Of a stretch of DNA of 64,000 nucleotides, positions 19,102 to 27,286 are shown piece after piece. A program made the translations under genes and the position numbers. Below the pieces are notes generated by a model. The model saw only the letters and a program-made list of their open reading frames with translations. It was not told where the DNA came from and made no database searches. The DNA is from Pseudomonas reactans (GTDB lineage Bacteria > Pseudomonadota > Gammaproteobacteria > Pseudomonadales > Pseudomonadaceae). The DNA is taken from contig NZ_JACAPG010000011.1 in assembly GCF_013385825.1 (NCBI RefSeq), forward strand, positions 104,077 to 168,076, in the 5' to 3' direction. Position 1 is the stretch's first letter. Every line of letters begins with the position of its first letter.

Positions 19102-19902
19102 GTGATCGACACATTCATCAGAACCGGCCCGCTTATGGAAGCCTCCAGTTACCCCGCCTGGGCTCAGAAACTGATCCTGGACTGTAGCGAGAGCAAGCGC
19201 CGCGTTGTCGAACACGAACTGTACCAGCGCATGCGCGACAACACGCTCAGCGCCAAGACCATGCGCCACTACCTGATCGGTGGATGGCCCGTGGTGGAAC
19301 AGTTTGCCTTGTACATGGCACAGAACCTCACCAAGACCAAATTTGCCCGCCATCCTGGGGAAGACATGGCGCGCCGCTGGCTGATGCGCAATATTCGCGT
19401 GGAACTCAACCACGCCGACTACTGGGTGCATTGGGCCCGTGCCCACGGTGTGAGCCTGGAGGAGTTGCAGGCCCAGAACGTACCACCGGAACTGCACGCG
19501 CTGAGCCATTGGTGCTGGCACACCAGCTCTGCCGATTCGCTGATCGTGGCCATCGCCGCAACCAACTATGCGATCGAGGGCGCCACCGGGGAATGGTCCG
19601 CGGTGGTGTGTTCTACCGGCGTCTACGCGGCGGCTTTCCCTGAGGAAGAGCGCAAGCGTGCGATGAAGTGGCTGAAGATGCACGCGCAGTATGATGACGC
19701 TCACCCCTGGGAAGCGCTGGAAATCATCTGCACCCTGGCCGGAATGAACCCGACCAAGGCACTGCAGGCCGAGCTGCGCCAAGCCGTGTGCAAGAGCTAC
19801 GACTATATGTACCTGTTCCTGGAAAGCTGCATGCGCCTGGAGAAAGAAAAAGCCCCAGCCGTGGTGCGCGAGCGCCAGGCGCGGGTCGCCAGCGAAGCGT
19901 GA
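19102..19902 (+). CDS. TenA/PqqC-type haem-oxygenase-fold protein (possible di-iron oxidase)
   Basis: A 266-residue all-helical protein of the TenA/THI-4/PqqC superfamily. Candidate metal ligands fall in the order seen in haem-oxygenase-like di-iron oxidases: Glu in PVVEQFALY, Glu and His in RVELNHADYW, and Asp/His in YDDAHPWEALE. It lacks the usual Cys of thiaminase TenA and is not in a thiamin or pqq cluster. The GTG start at 19102 is supported by AAAAAGGAG about 8 bases upstream. It stands alone just after rbdA. Function is not known to me; the di-iron oxidase idea is inference from the ligand pattern. Confidence 0.75.
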   Translation: MIDTFIRTGPLMEASSYPAWAQKLILDCSESKRRVVEHELYQRMRDNTLSAKTMRHYLIGGWPVVEQFALYMAQNLTKTKFARHPGEDMARRWLMRNIRVELNHADYWVHWARAHGVSLEELQAQNVPPELHALSHWCWHTSSADSLIVAIAATNYAIEGATGEWSAVVCSTGVYAAAFPEEERKRAMKWLKMHAQYDDAHPWEALEIICTLAGMNPTKALQAELRQAVCKSYDYMYLFLESCMRLEKEKAPAVVRERQARVASEA

Positions 19903-19910
19903 TGCAACCG

Positions 19911-20018
19911 TTGTGGCGAGCGGGCTTGTCCCGCGTTGGGCCGCGAAGCGGCCCGCTTTTTATTCAAGAGCAGGGGACTGCTGCGCAGTCCAACGCGGGG
20001 CAAGCCCGCTCGCCACAG
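19911..20018. repeat. REP doublet (TGTGGCGAGCGGGCTTGTCC family)
   Basis: TGTGGCGAGCGGGCTTGTCC (from 19912) is followed by CGCGTTGGGC and the stem CCGCGAAGCGG, and the mirrored element CAACGCGGGGCAAGCCCGCTCGCCACA ends at 20017, with one mismatch to the first. The same family occurs at 63763-63898. It fills the space between two convergent genes. Confidence 0.85.
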
Positions 20019-20047
20019 TAGTCCAGTGCGCTACAGCTAAAGGAGGG

Positions 20048-20974
20048 TTACCCCGCCATTGCCAGGCGGTTGCGCCCTTCGCGCTTGGCCACGTACAAGG
20101 CGCTGTCGGCCCGACGCAGCAGGCTTTCGGCAGACTCGGCGGCCAGCAAGGTCGAGCAACCCAGGCTCACCGTCAATTCGATCCGCGTGTCATCCGCCCA
20201 ATAATCCTGGGCCTGCGCCGCTTGGCGCAGGCGCTCACCGACCATCGCCGCCGCATCCCGGCCGGTGTTGGACAGCAGGATCAGAAACTCTTCCCCGCCA
20301 AACCGAAACACCATATCCACGTTACGCAACTGGCTCTTGATCGCCCCGGCGACGGCGCGCAGTACCTTATCGCCAGCGGCGTGGCCGTAAGTGTCGTTGA
20401 TGGTCTTGAAGTGATCGATGTCCAGCATCAGCAAGGACAGCGGATTGAGGTGCCGGCGCGCCATGTCGATTTCCCGTTGCAGGGTCTGGTCCATGGCGAT
20501 GCGGTTACCGGTCTCGGTGAGCGGGTCGCGCAAGGCGCTGCGGGTGGCGGCGCGGTAGAGCAGGGCGTTGCGCATCGGGTAGAGGAGGGTGGCCAGCAGG
20601 GATTCGAGTTGGCCGAGTTCTTCTTCCGCCAGGCGCTGGTTGCGGCGAAAGATCAGCTCGCCCAGGTGCTCACCTTCATGGCTCAGGCTGTAACTCACCG
20701 AATGGTGGCCGCGATGGCCGAATTCCAGGCGCAAGTCGCTGGCTTGGTGGCGGTATTGCAAAGCGTCCAAGGGCACCAGGCGCTGGATCTCACGGAAGAA
20801 CACACCGAGGATGCGCTCCGGCTCCAGGCTGGTCTGCAATTGCAGGCCCAGTTGCTGGCGAAGTTGAGCAAGGGTAGTAGGGCGGCGGGGGAGGAGGGAT
20901 GGCTGACCAAACCCCAGGCGTTGCAATTTGGCACTGTCAAAGTCAATTGCGTTGGTCTGGGTAGGTGTTTTCAT
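20048..20974 (-). CDS. Diguanylate cyclase (GGDEF domain)
   Basis: About 308 residues from the ATG at 20974 (MKTPTQTNAIDFD), which has AGAGG 10 bases upstream. The N-terminal 130 residues look like a GAF-type sensor (SLEPERILGVFFREIQRLVP). The catalytic domain carries MLDIDHFKTINDTYGHAAGD, the active-site loop FRFGGEEFLIL (GGEEF) and an intact RxxD inhibitory site (RNVD) five residues before it, and ends ADSALYVAKREGRN. It should make c-di-GMP from GTP in the cytoplasm and be product-inhibited. No membrane helix is seen. It is convergent with the haem-oxygenase-fold gene. Confidence 0.92.
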   Translation of the reverse strand: MKTPTQTNAIDFDSAKLQRLGFGQPSLLPRRPTTLAQLRQQLGLQLQTSLEPERILGVFFREIQRLVPLDALQYRHQASDLRLEFGHRGHHSVSYSLSHEGEHLGELIFRRNQRLAEEELGQLESLLATLLYPMRNALLYRAATRSALRDPLTETGNRIAMDQTLQREIDMARRHLNPLSLLMLDIDHFKTINDTYGHAAGDKVLRAVAGAIKSQLRNVDMVFRFGGEEFLILLSNTGRDAAAMVGERLRQAAQAQDYWADDTRIELTVSLGCSTLLAAESAESLLRRADSALYVAKREGRNRLAMAG

Positions 20975-21281
20975 AAGCGATCGGCCTCTAAGCACTTGGC
21001 TGTCTTACAGGCTCGATGAGAGTGGCGAGTGCCAAGCGTCTTACTGTTCCTTCAGTTCCGTAAAACATGAGTAACAGTTTAGACCGCTTTGCAATGGGTT
21101 ATAACCCCTGGGCACTGCCGCACGTCTTGTCATCGCTTAACCTGCTTGAACAGGCTGAGAGCGAGATTCATGCCAAATTGCTTCAAATTAATAAAAAGCC
21201 TTATAAATCAAGCGACTGTTTTTATCGTTAAAAACAGTCGCTGAACGATGACGCCAGTTAATTGGCAACTAAGCGGTGGCC
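20975..21281. other. Intergenic region with no gene seen
   Basis: About 300 bases between the start of the diguanylate cyclase gene and the end of the MFS gene. It is less GC-rich than its surroundings and holds the diguanylate cyclase leader and the perfect inverted repeat at 21211-21242. I see no open frame with a ribosome site. Confidence 0.6.
21211..21242. terminator. Perfect 14-bp inverted repeat downstream of the MFS gene
   Basis: AGCGACTGTTTTTA (21211-21224) and TAAAAACAGTCGCT (21229-21242) are exact reverse complements with a 4-base loop, 40 bases past the end of the minus-strand MFS gene. The A/T-rich inner part with an outer GC-containing stem is unusual for an intrinsic terminator, so a protein-binding site is possible, but termination of the minus-strand operon is the simplest reading. 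Confidence 0.5.
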
Positions 21282-22556
21282 TTACTGTTTCTGCGGATCG
21301 AATTGTTTATCGCGAATAAACAACGCCGGTATGACACCGCAGATAAAGTACGCGCCGCCCATCACCAAAAAGCCCATGCCGATGGAGCCATGGGACGCCA
21401 GGAAACCGATCGCCGCCGGCGCCACCGCTGCGCCGATACGACCGATGTTGTACGCACCGCCCACCGCCGAACCGCGAAACTTCGCTTCGAAGCTTTCGGT
21501 CATGTAGGTGGCATTGACGCCGTAGGGAATCCCATACAGGAAGCCGAACACCACCAGCATCCACAGAATATTCTCGGGGCTCTGGAACAGCACGATCACC
21601 GGCAGGAAGATCGCCGTGCCCAGGGCGCCGAACGCGAACACCGCGCGACGTCCAAGGCGGTCCGCCGCCAGACCCGCCAGGATCTTGCCGAAGATCATCG
21701 CCGCATAAGTGCCGACCATGTAGCTGGTCATCGACTTGAAGTTCATCCCCAGCTCGCTTTCCAGGTACGACGGCATCCAGTTGTTCACCCCGTAGTAACC
21801 GAATTGCAGGAAGCCTGCGGTCAGGGCCCAGAGCAGGAACATGCGGCTGGCCTTCGGGTCGCTGAAGATCAGCTTGAACATGCCATCGGGCTTTTTCTTC
21901 AGGGCGTGCTGGCTGCCGTTGGCTTTGTCTTTCGCCCGTTCGGCGCGTGCGGTCAACCAGGCCTGAGGCTCCGGCACCAGGCGCTGCATCAGCACGGCGA
22001 GGATCACCGGGATGATGGCCACGTAGAACAACCAGCGCCAGCCGTGCTCCGGAAGGATCCAACCCGCGAGCAAGGTGGCGACGATGTAGCCCACCGACCA
22101 GCCTGCCTGCAGGGTACCCAGCACGGTGGTGCGGTAGCGGGTCGGCACGTATTCGGCCATCAACGTGTTGCACGCCACATACAACGCGCCCAGGCCGAGG
22201 GAGGCGAAAAACCGAGTGGCTGCAAATTGCCAATAGCTGTGGGTCATGCCCAGGATCGCCGTGCCCACGGAAAACAGCACGATGCTCCACACCACGGTTT
22301 TCACCCGGCCGAAACGGTCACAGGCCCAGCCGCCGTAGATACCACCGATGGCCATGCCGGCCAGGGTGAAGCTGCCCAGGCTGCCGGCTTCGACGCTGGT
22401 CAGGCCGAACTCGGCCTTGAGGCTGCTGAGGCTGTAGGACAGCAACATCAGGTCCGCGCCATCGATCAACAGGCCGAGGAAGCAGAAGATGAAAACGACG
22501 ATCCACAGTTTGCTTTTTGCAGGCGACAACGCGCCCGCCGATGCGGCGACTTCCAT
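21282..22556 (-). CDS. MFS transporter, acid:H+ symporter type
   Basis: A 424-residue protein with twelve predicted helices. The first helix contains FLGLLIDGADLMLLSYSL, the D-G-x-D pattern near the start typical of aromatic acid:H+ symporters (AAHS). The MFS motif between helices 2 and 3 is GGWACDRFGRVKT, and its repeat after helix 8 is GLAADRLGRRA. It is the last gene of the iclR-acyl-CoA dehydrogenase-MFS strand and probably imports the carboxylic acid that the cluster degrades. The exact substrate is not known. Confidence 0.85.
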   Translation of the reverse strand: MEVAASAGALSPAKSKLWIVVFIFCFLGLLIDGADLMLLSYSLSSLKAEFGLTSVEAGSLGSFTLAGMAIGGIYGGWACDRFGRVKTVVWSIVLFSVGTAILGMTHSYWQFAATRFFASLGLGALYVACNTLMAEYVPTRYRTTVLGTLQAGWSVGYIVATLLAGWILPEHGWRWLFYVAIIPVILAVLMQRLVPEPQAWLTARAERAKDKANGSQHALKKKPDGMFKLIFSDPKASRMFLLWALTAGFLQFGYYGVNNWMPSYLESELGMNFKSMTSYMVGTYAAMIFGKILAGLAADRLGRRAVFAFGALGTAIFLPVIVLFQSPENILWMLVVFGFLYGIPYGVNATYMTESFEAKFRGSAVGGAYNIGRIGAAVAPAAIGFLASHGSIGMGFLVMGGAYFICGVIPALFIRDKQFDPQKQ

Positions 22557-22610
22557 AGCGATACCTTGCTTGTAGTTGTTAGGGCATTGGGTATGGTGGT
22601 GCGGTAAGGC

Positions 22611-23765
22611 CTAGCGTTGCGCCGCGCGAATCATGTTGCGGGCAATCACCAATTGCTGGATCTGCGTGGTGCCTTCATACAGGCGGAACAGGCGCACATC
22701 CCGGTAGAAACGTTCGATGGCGTACTCGCTGATATAGCCGGCACCGCCGTGGATCTGCACACAACGGTCAGCGACGCGGCCGCACATCTCGGTGGCGAAC
22801 ATCTTCGAACATGAAGCCTCGGTGCCGATGTCCCGGCCTTCGTCGCGCTGGCGGGCGGCGTCGAGCACCATGCAACGCGCGGCGTAGATCTCGGCCTTGC
22901 TGTCGGCGAGCATGGCCTGGATCAGCTGGAACTCGGCAATCGGCTGGCCGAATTGCTTGCGCTCGATCGCGTAGTTCAGCGCGTCGTTCAACATGCGTTC
23001 GGCAGCACCCACGCTGACGGCGGCGATGTGCAGGCGGCCTTTGTCGAGGACCTTCATCGCGGTCTTGAAGCCCACGCCTTCCACGCCACCGATCAACTGG
23101 CTGGCCGGCACGCGTACGTTGTCGAAGATCACGTCGCTGGTGTGGGCACCTTGCTGACCCATCTTGTGGTCGCGTTTGCCCAGGGACAGGCCGGGTGTGT
23201 CACGTTCGACGATGAACGCACTGATACCGGCCGAACCACGGATCGCCGGGTCGGTGCGCGCCATCACGGTGAAAATCCCGGCGTGGGGCGCGTTGGTGAT
23301 AAAGCGCTTGGTGCCGTTGATCACATAGTGGTCGCCATCGCGCACGGCGGTGGTTTTCAGTGAGGCGGCGTCGGAGCCCGAGTCTGGCTCGGTGAGGCAG
23401 AACGAGCTGAGCAGCTCGCCGCTGGCCAAAAGCGGCAGGTAGTGTTCTTTCTGGGCGTCGGTACCATCCAGCAGGATGCCGATGGAGCCGATGCCATTGT
23501 TGGTGCCGAAGTAGGAGCGGAAGGCCGGTGAGGTGCGCCCCAGTTCAAAGGCGATGGTCACCTCTTCTTCCATGGTCAGGCCCAGACCGCCGTAGGCTTC
23601 GGGGATGGTCAGGCCGAACAGGCCCATGTCCTGGAACTGGCTGACGATGTCCGCTGGGATTTCATCGGTCTCGGCGACTTCGTTTTCCCGCGGGATCAGC
23701 GCTTCGTCGACGAACTGCGCAATGGCGTCCACCAGGATATGAAGCGTTTGTGCGTCTCGGATCAT
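22611..23765 (-). CDS. Acyl-CoA dehydrogenase
   Basis: About 384 residues, full length for the FAD-dependent acyl-CoA dehydrogenase family. It has the FAD/substrate motif CLTEPDSGSDAASL, the second signature region ERKQFGQPIAEFQ, QIHGGAGYISEYAIERFYRD and the catalytic-base segment LYEGTTQIQQL (Glu near 365). The enzyme makes the alpha-beta double bond of an acyl-CoA and hands electrons to ETF. I choose the ATG at 23765 (MIRDAQ) because GAGGA lies 6 bases upstream, while the ATG at 23771 touches it. It sits between the IclR regulator and the MFS gene and fits the step before the hydratase on the other strand. Confidence 0.92.
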   Translation of the reverse strand: MIRDAQTLHILVDAIAQFVDEALIPRENEVAETDEIPADIVSQFQDMGLFGLTIPEAYGGLGLTMEEEVTIAFELGRTSPAFRSYFGTNNGIGSIGILLDGTDAQKEHYLPLLASGELLSSFCLTEPDSGSDAASLKTTAVRDGDHYVINGTKRFITNAPHAGIFTVMARTDPAIRGSAGISAFIVERDTPGLSLGKRDHKMGQQGAHTSDVIFDNVRVPASQLIGGVEGVGFKTAMKVLDKGRLHIAAVSVGAAERMLNDALNYAIERKQFGQPIAEFQLIQAMLADSKAEIYAARCMVLDAARQRDEGRDIGTEASCSKMFATEMCGRVADRCVQIHGGAGYISEYAIERFYRDVRLFRLYEGTTQIQQLVIARNMIRAAQR

Positions 23766-23834
23766 GTGCATTCCTCAGCGGCCCGTTCGGCGGGCCTGTT
23801 ATCGTCGATCTGCCGAGGCCATGCACCGGTCCAG

Positions 23835-24680
23835 CTAGCGGGTGGCGGCCTCGATATTGTTCACCATGTGCTTGAGGCGTGGGCCGATGTCGTCTTCGAG
23901 TTTCTCCCGGGAGAGGTGGAAACTCGGTCCGCCACAGTTGAACGCCAGCAAGCCGTGTTGTGCGTGTCGCAGCGGCACGGCGATGGCGTTGACATCGCGG
24001 TGCCACTCACCGATCGACATGCAATAGCCGAAATCGGTGTAGTCCCGGAAGGCGCGCTCCAGCCCCTTGCGGATATTCGGCCAGTCCTCCAGATGGCGCT
24101 GGCGGATATGATCGAGAATGAACTCCCGCTCGTTTTCCGGCATTGCTGCCAGGCAGGCGCGGCCTGCTGAACTCAAGTGCAACGGCAACCGTGTGCCGAC
24201 CTGGCGGCGCATGGTCATGTTCGCTTCGCCCTGGACCACGTCCAGGTACACCGCGTCGAGGCGGTCCCGAGTGGCCATGGCAACGGCCGCCTGGGCGTAC
24301 TTGGCCATGGTTTCCATCAACGGGTGCGCTACGGCGCGGATCGACAGGTTCGACAACATCGCGTAACCGAAGGCCATCACGCCCACATCCAACTGGTACC
24401 GGCCTGACTGCGGCAGGTGCTTGAGGTAACCCAGGCGGGTCAGGGTGTGGGTCATGCGGGTGATCGTCGGTTTCGGCAACCCGGTCTTGCGCGCCAGTTC
24501 CTGGTTGCCCAATACGCTCTCGCTCGGCGTAAAACAGCGCAGCAGTTCCAGGCCTCGGGCCAGGGCGGTGACGAACTGGCGGTCCTTGTCTTCCTCCTCA
24601 TCGTTGTTCATCGGGTCGATCAACACATGCTCGAAAGCGGAAACTTCGGTGCTGTCCGGCTCGGGGTTTCGACGGCGCAT
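23835..24680 (-). CDS. IclR-family transcriptional regulator
   Basis: About 281 residues. An N-terminal acidic leader is followed by a winged helix-turn-helix (FVTALARGLELLRCF, NQELARKTGLPKPTITRMTH) and the IclR ligand-binding domain (RVGTRLPLHLSSAGRA-like, ending IGPRLKHMVNNIEAA). The ATG at 24680 has GAGG 6 bases upstream; the one at 24692 has no ribosome site. Its promoter contains a palindromic operator exactly in the spacer, and a second copy lies in the divergent operon promoter, so it most likely controls itself and both catabolic arms, releasing when a pathway acid or CoA ester binds. Confidence 0.92.
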   Translation of the reverse strand: MRRRNPEPDSTEVSAFEHVLIDPMNNDEEEDKDRQFVTALARGLELLRCFTPSESVLGNQELARKTGLPKPTITRMTHTLTRLGYLKHLPQSGRYQLDVGVMAFGYAMLSNLSIRAVAHPLMETMAKYAQAAVAMATRDRLDAVYLDVVQGEANMTMRRQVGTRLPLHLSSAGRACLAAMPENEREFILDHIRQRHLEDWPNIRKGLERAFRDYTDFGYCMSIGEWHRDVNAIAVPLRHAQHGLLAFNCGGPSFHLSREKLEDDIGPRLKHMVNNIEAATR

Positions 24681-24717
24681 GGTAATCCTCATTTTTTTAT
24701 AAAATCAACAAAACAAA

Positions 24718-24746
24718 ATAGTATTCCGCACAGCGAAACTAATCAA
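24718..24746 (-). promoter_or_regulatory. iclR promoter with operator in the spacer
   Basis: On the minus strand TTGATT (24746-24741) and TACTAT (24723-24718) are separated by 17 bases. The spacer contains TTCCGCACAGCGAAA (24724-24738), one base off a perfect palindrome and the same site as at 24884-24898. A regulator bound there would block its own RNA polymerase. Confidence 0.7.
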
Positions 24747-24832
24747 CTTTTTGATCTGTGATTTTATCCGAGGATAAATCCCTTTAAAACAGTGGTTTAG
24801 TCGTTGATTTGAGCGTTGATCGGGTTTTTTTA

Positions 24833-24861
24833 TTTACACCTGCAGGGTCGATACTTATGCT
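24833..24861 (+). promoter_or_regulatory. Sigma-70 promoter of the hydratase operon
   Basis: TTTACA (24833-24838) and TATGCT (24856-24861) with a 17-base spacer. Transcription would start near 24868, just before the operator at 24884-24898 and about 75 bases before the first start codon. Confidence 0.6.
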
Positions 24862-24883
24862 AATCGACAAATATGGAATGTTA

Positions 24884-24898
24884 TTTCGCACAGCGAAA
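24884..24898. promoter_or_regulatory. Palindromic IclR operator
   Basis: TTTCGCACAGCGAAA is a perfect palindrome around ACA and matches the TTTCG-N-CGAAA type of site used by many IclR regulators. It lies about 20 bases downstream of the -10 element, where a bound repressor would act as a roadblock. Confidence 0.7.
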
Positions 24899-24942
24899 CA
24901 AGTAATAATCCAACTAACAAGAACCGTGCAGCAGGAGTGAAT

Positions 24943-25728
24943 GTGACCAGCGCCAACTCACCCGTGGTGACCCTCGACATCCATGACAACGGCGTGGCCG
25001 TGGTACGTATCCACCGCCCTGAAGTGAAAAACGCCCTCAACGCACAGGTGCGTGAAGCCCTTGCCGAGCACTTCCGCGCGCTGTCCCGACGCCAGGATGT
25101 ACGCGCCATTGTGCTGACCGGTGGTGAACAGTTCTTCGTGGCCGGCGCGGATATCAAGGAGTTCGCCAGTGCGGGCGCGATCGATATGTATCGCCGCCAC
25201 ACTGAATACCTGTGGGAAGCCATCAGCCGTTGCCCCAAGCCAGTGATTGCCGCCGTCAACGGTTTTGCCCTGGGCGGTGGCTGCGAACTGGCGATGCATT
25301 GCGACCTGATCGTGGCGGGCGAGTCAGCGCGATTTGCCCAGCCGGAAGTGAAGCTCGGCTTGATGCCCGGTGCGGGCGGCACCCAACGCCTGATCCGAGC
25401 GGTGGGTAAATTCCAGGCCATGCGCATTGCGCTCACGGGCTGCATGGTCAGCGCGAAAGAAGCCCTGGCCATTGGCATGCTCAGCGAAATGGTCAGCGAC
25501 GACCAGACACTGCCCCGCGCCCTGGAACTGGCCGCGCAGATTGCCGCATTGCCGCCGTTGGCGGTGGAGCAGATCAAGGAGGTGATGCTGGCCGGCGCCG
25601 ACCTGCCGCTGGAAAGCGCCTTGGTGCTGGAACGCAAGGCGTTCCAATTGCTGTTCGATTCCAAGGACCAGAAGGAGGGCGCCGCGGCGTTCTTCGAGAA
25701 ACGCACGCCGCATTATCGGGGGGAATAA
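24943..25728 (+). CDS. Enoyl-CoA hydratase/isomerase family protein
   Basis: About 261 residues of the crotonase fold. The oxyanion-hole segments are FFVAGADIKEFA and FALGGGCELAMHCD; the two catalytic glutamates of classical hydratases are present, in GGGCE and in FAQPEVKLGLMPGAGGTQRL. The enzyme adds water to a 2-enoyl-CoA. Start: GTG at 24943 has AGGAG 5 bases upstream; another GTG at 24937 overlaps that site. It is first in an operon with the dehydrogenase 2 bases downstream and carries the IclR operator in its leader. Confidence 0.9.
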   Translation: MTSANSPVVTLDIHDNGVAVVRIHRPEVKNALNAQVREALAEHFRALSRRQDVRAIVLTGGEQFFVAGADIKEFASAGAIDMYRRHTEYLWEAISRCPKPVIAAVNGFALGGGCELAMHCDLIVAGESARFAQPEVKLGLMPGAGGTQRLIRAVGKFQAMRIALTGCMVSAKEALAIGMLSEMVSDDQTLPRALELAAQIAALPPLAVEQIKEVMLAGADLPLESALVLERKAFQLLFDSKDQKEGAAAFFEKRTPHYRGE

Positions 25729-25730
25729 GC

Positions 25731-27260
25731 ATGACCGACACCTTGAATACGATGGGGCTGGTGGGCACTGGCGTCATGGGCGCCGGTATCGCGCAAATCG
25801 CAGCCCAGGCCGGCGTGGCGGTGCGCCTTTTCGATGCCCGTGAAGGGGCTGCGCAATCGGCACGGGATAATCTCAGCGGCACTTTTGCCAAGTTGGTGGG
25901 CAAGGGCAAGATCAGCCAGGCCGCGATGGAGGCGGCGCTGGCCAACCTGCGGGTTGCCGAGGCGATTGATGACCTGGGCGATTGCGACTTGGTCGTCGAA
26001 GCTATCGTGGAAAACCTCGACGCCAAGCGCGGCCTGCTGCAACAGCTGGAAGGCATCGTCAGCCCGACCTGTATCCTCGCCACCAACACCTCTTCGCTGT
26101 CTGTCACGGCCATCGCCACCGGTTGCCGGCACCCTGAGCGCGTGGCCGGGCTGCACTTCTTCAACCCGGTGCCGCTGATGCGTGTGGTGGAGGTGATCGA
26201 CGGCCTGGCCACCGCGCCAAAGGTGGGCGACGCGCTGTTGGCCCTGGCTGCACGCATCGGCCATCGCGGCGTGCGCGCCAAGGACACGCCGGGTTTCATC
26301 GTCAATCACGCCGGTCGTGCCTATGGCACCGAAGCCTTAAAGATGCTTGATGAGGGCATCGCCGAGCGCGGTGATATTGACCGCATATTGCGTGAAGGCG
26401 CCGGGTTCCGCATGGGGCCGCTGGAGTTGCTGGACCTCACCGGCCTGGATGTGTCGCACCCGGTGATGGAGTCGATCTACAACCAGTTCTATCAGGAGCC
26501 CCGCTACAAACCGTCGCCCCTGACCCGGCAGATGTTGGTGGCTGGACGCCTTGGGCGCAAGACCGGGCATGGGTTCTATCAGTATGAAAACGGCCAGCTC
26601 ATCAATGGCCCTCAGCCTCAACCCGTACCGACTGTAAACCCGCAACCGCCGGTTTGGATCGCCACGGAAAACAGTGAAGACTACGAGCGCTTGAGCGCCC
26701 TGGTGATCAACCTGGGCGCCCATCTGGAACACGCCGCGCAACCTTCGCCTGAGGCGTTATGCCTGCTGGCTCCGTATGGCCGCGACGCCACCAGCGCCTG
26801 CGTGCGCTTCGACACCGACCCCGCGCGCACCCTGTGCATCGACCTGCTGACCGACCTGTCGCGTCATCGCACCTTGATGCAGAACCCACTGACTTCGCCC
26901 ACCATGCGCGATGCGGCTCACGCTTTGCTGGCGTCGGACGGTGTGGGCGTCACGGTGATCGGCGACAGCGTCGGCTTCGTCGCCCAGCGCACCCTGGCGA
27001 TGGTGGTCAACCTGGCCTGTGACATTGCCCAGCAGCGCATCGCCAGCGTCGAGGATATCGACCAGGCCGTGCAACTGGGCCTTGGTTATCCCAAGGGGCC
27101 GCTGGCCTGGGGCGATGCCCTTGGGCCTCGGCGGATCCTTACGATTTTGCAGCGCATGAGCGAACTCACCCACGACCCACGTTACCGCCCCAGTCCCTGG
27201 CTGCGGCGGCGGGCGATGCTGGGTGTTTCCCTGCGCCATGAAGAGCCGACAGTCGGCTGA
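25731..27260 (+). CDS. 3-hydroxyacyl-CoA dehydrogenase (PaaH-type, duplicated C-terminal domain)
   Basis: A 509-residue protein. The N-terminal Rossmann domain starts MGLVGTGVMGAGIAQIAAQAG, the NAD-binding glycine loop, followed by NTSSLSVTAIA and the catalytic-His region GLHFFNPVPLMRVVEV. Two copies of the helical C-terminal domain follow (about 185-285 and 400-500), as in PaaH/PaaC-like enzymes of about 500 residues. It oxidises 3-hydroxyacyl-CoA with NAD+. It lies 2 bases after the hydratase gene and 26 before the CoA-transferase gene, in one operon. Confidence 0.92.
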   Translation: MTDTLNTMGLVGTGVMGAGIAQIAAQAGVAVRLFDAREGAAQSARDNLSGTFAKLVGKGKISQAAMEAALANLRVAEAIDDLGDCDLVVEAIVENLDAKRGLLQQLEGIVSPTCILATNTSSLSVTAIATGCRHPERVAGLHFFNPVPLMRVVEVIDGLATAPKVGDALLALAARIGHRGVRAKDTPGFIVNHAGRAYGTEALKMLDEGIAERGDIDRILREGAGFRMGPLELLDLTGLDVSHPVMESIYNQFYQEPRYKPSPLTRQMLVAGRLGRKTGHGFYQYENGQLINGPQPQPVPTVNPQPPVWIATENSEDYERLSALVINLGAHLEHAAQPSPEALCLLAPYGRDATSACVRFDTDPARTLCIDLLTDLSRHRTLMQNPLTSPTMRDAAHALLASDGVGVTVIGDSVGFVAQRTLAMVVNLACDIAQQRIASVEDIDQAVQLGLGYPKGPLAWGDALGPRRILTILQRMSELTHDPRYRPSPWLRRRAMLGVSLRHEEPTVG

Positions 27261-27286
27261 TTTCCCAACCTAACAGGATAAGAACA

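Noticed and set aside
21276..22607. 443-codon open frame antisense to the MFS gene
   Set aside because: Product is His/Gln/Arg-rich with no membrane or domain pattern; typical shadow of a GC-rich gene.
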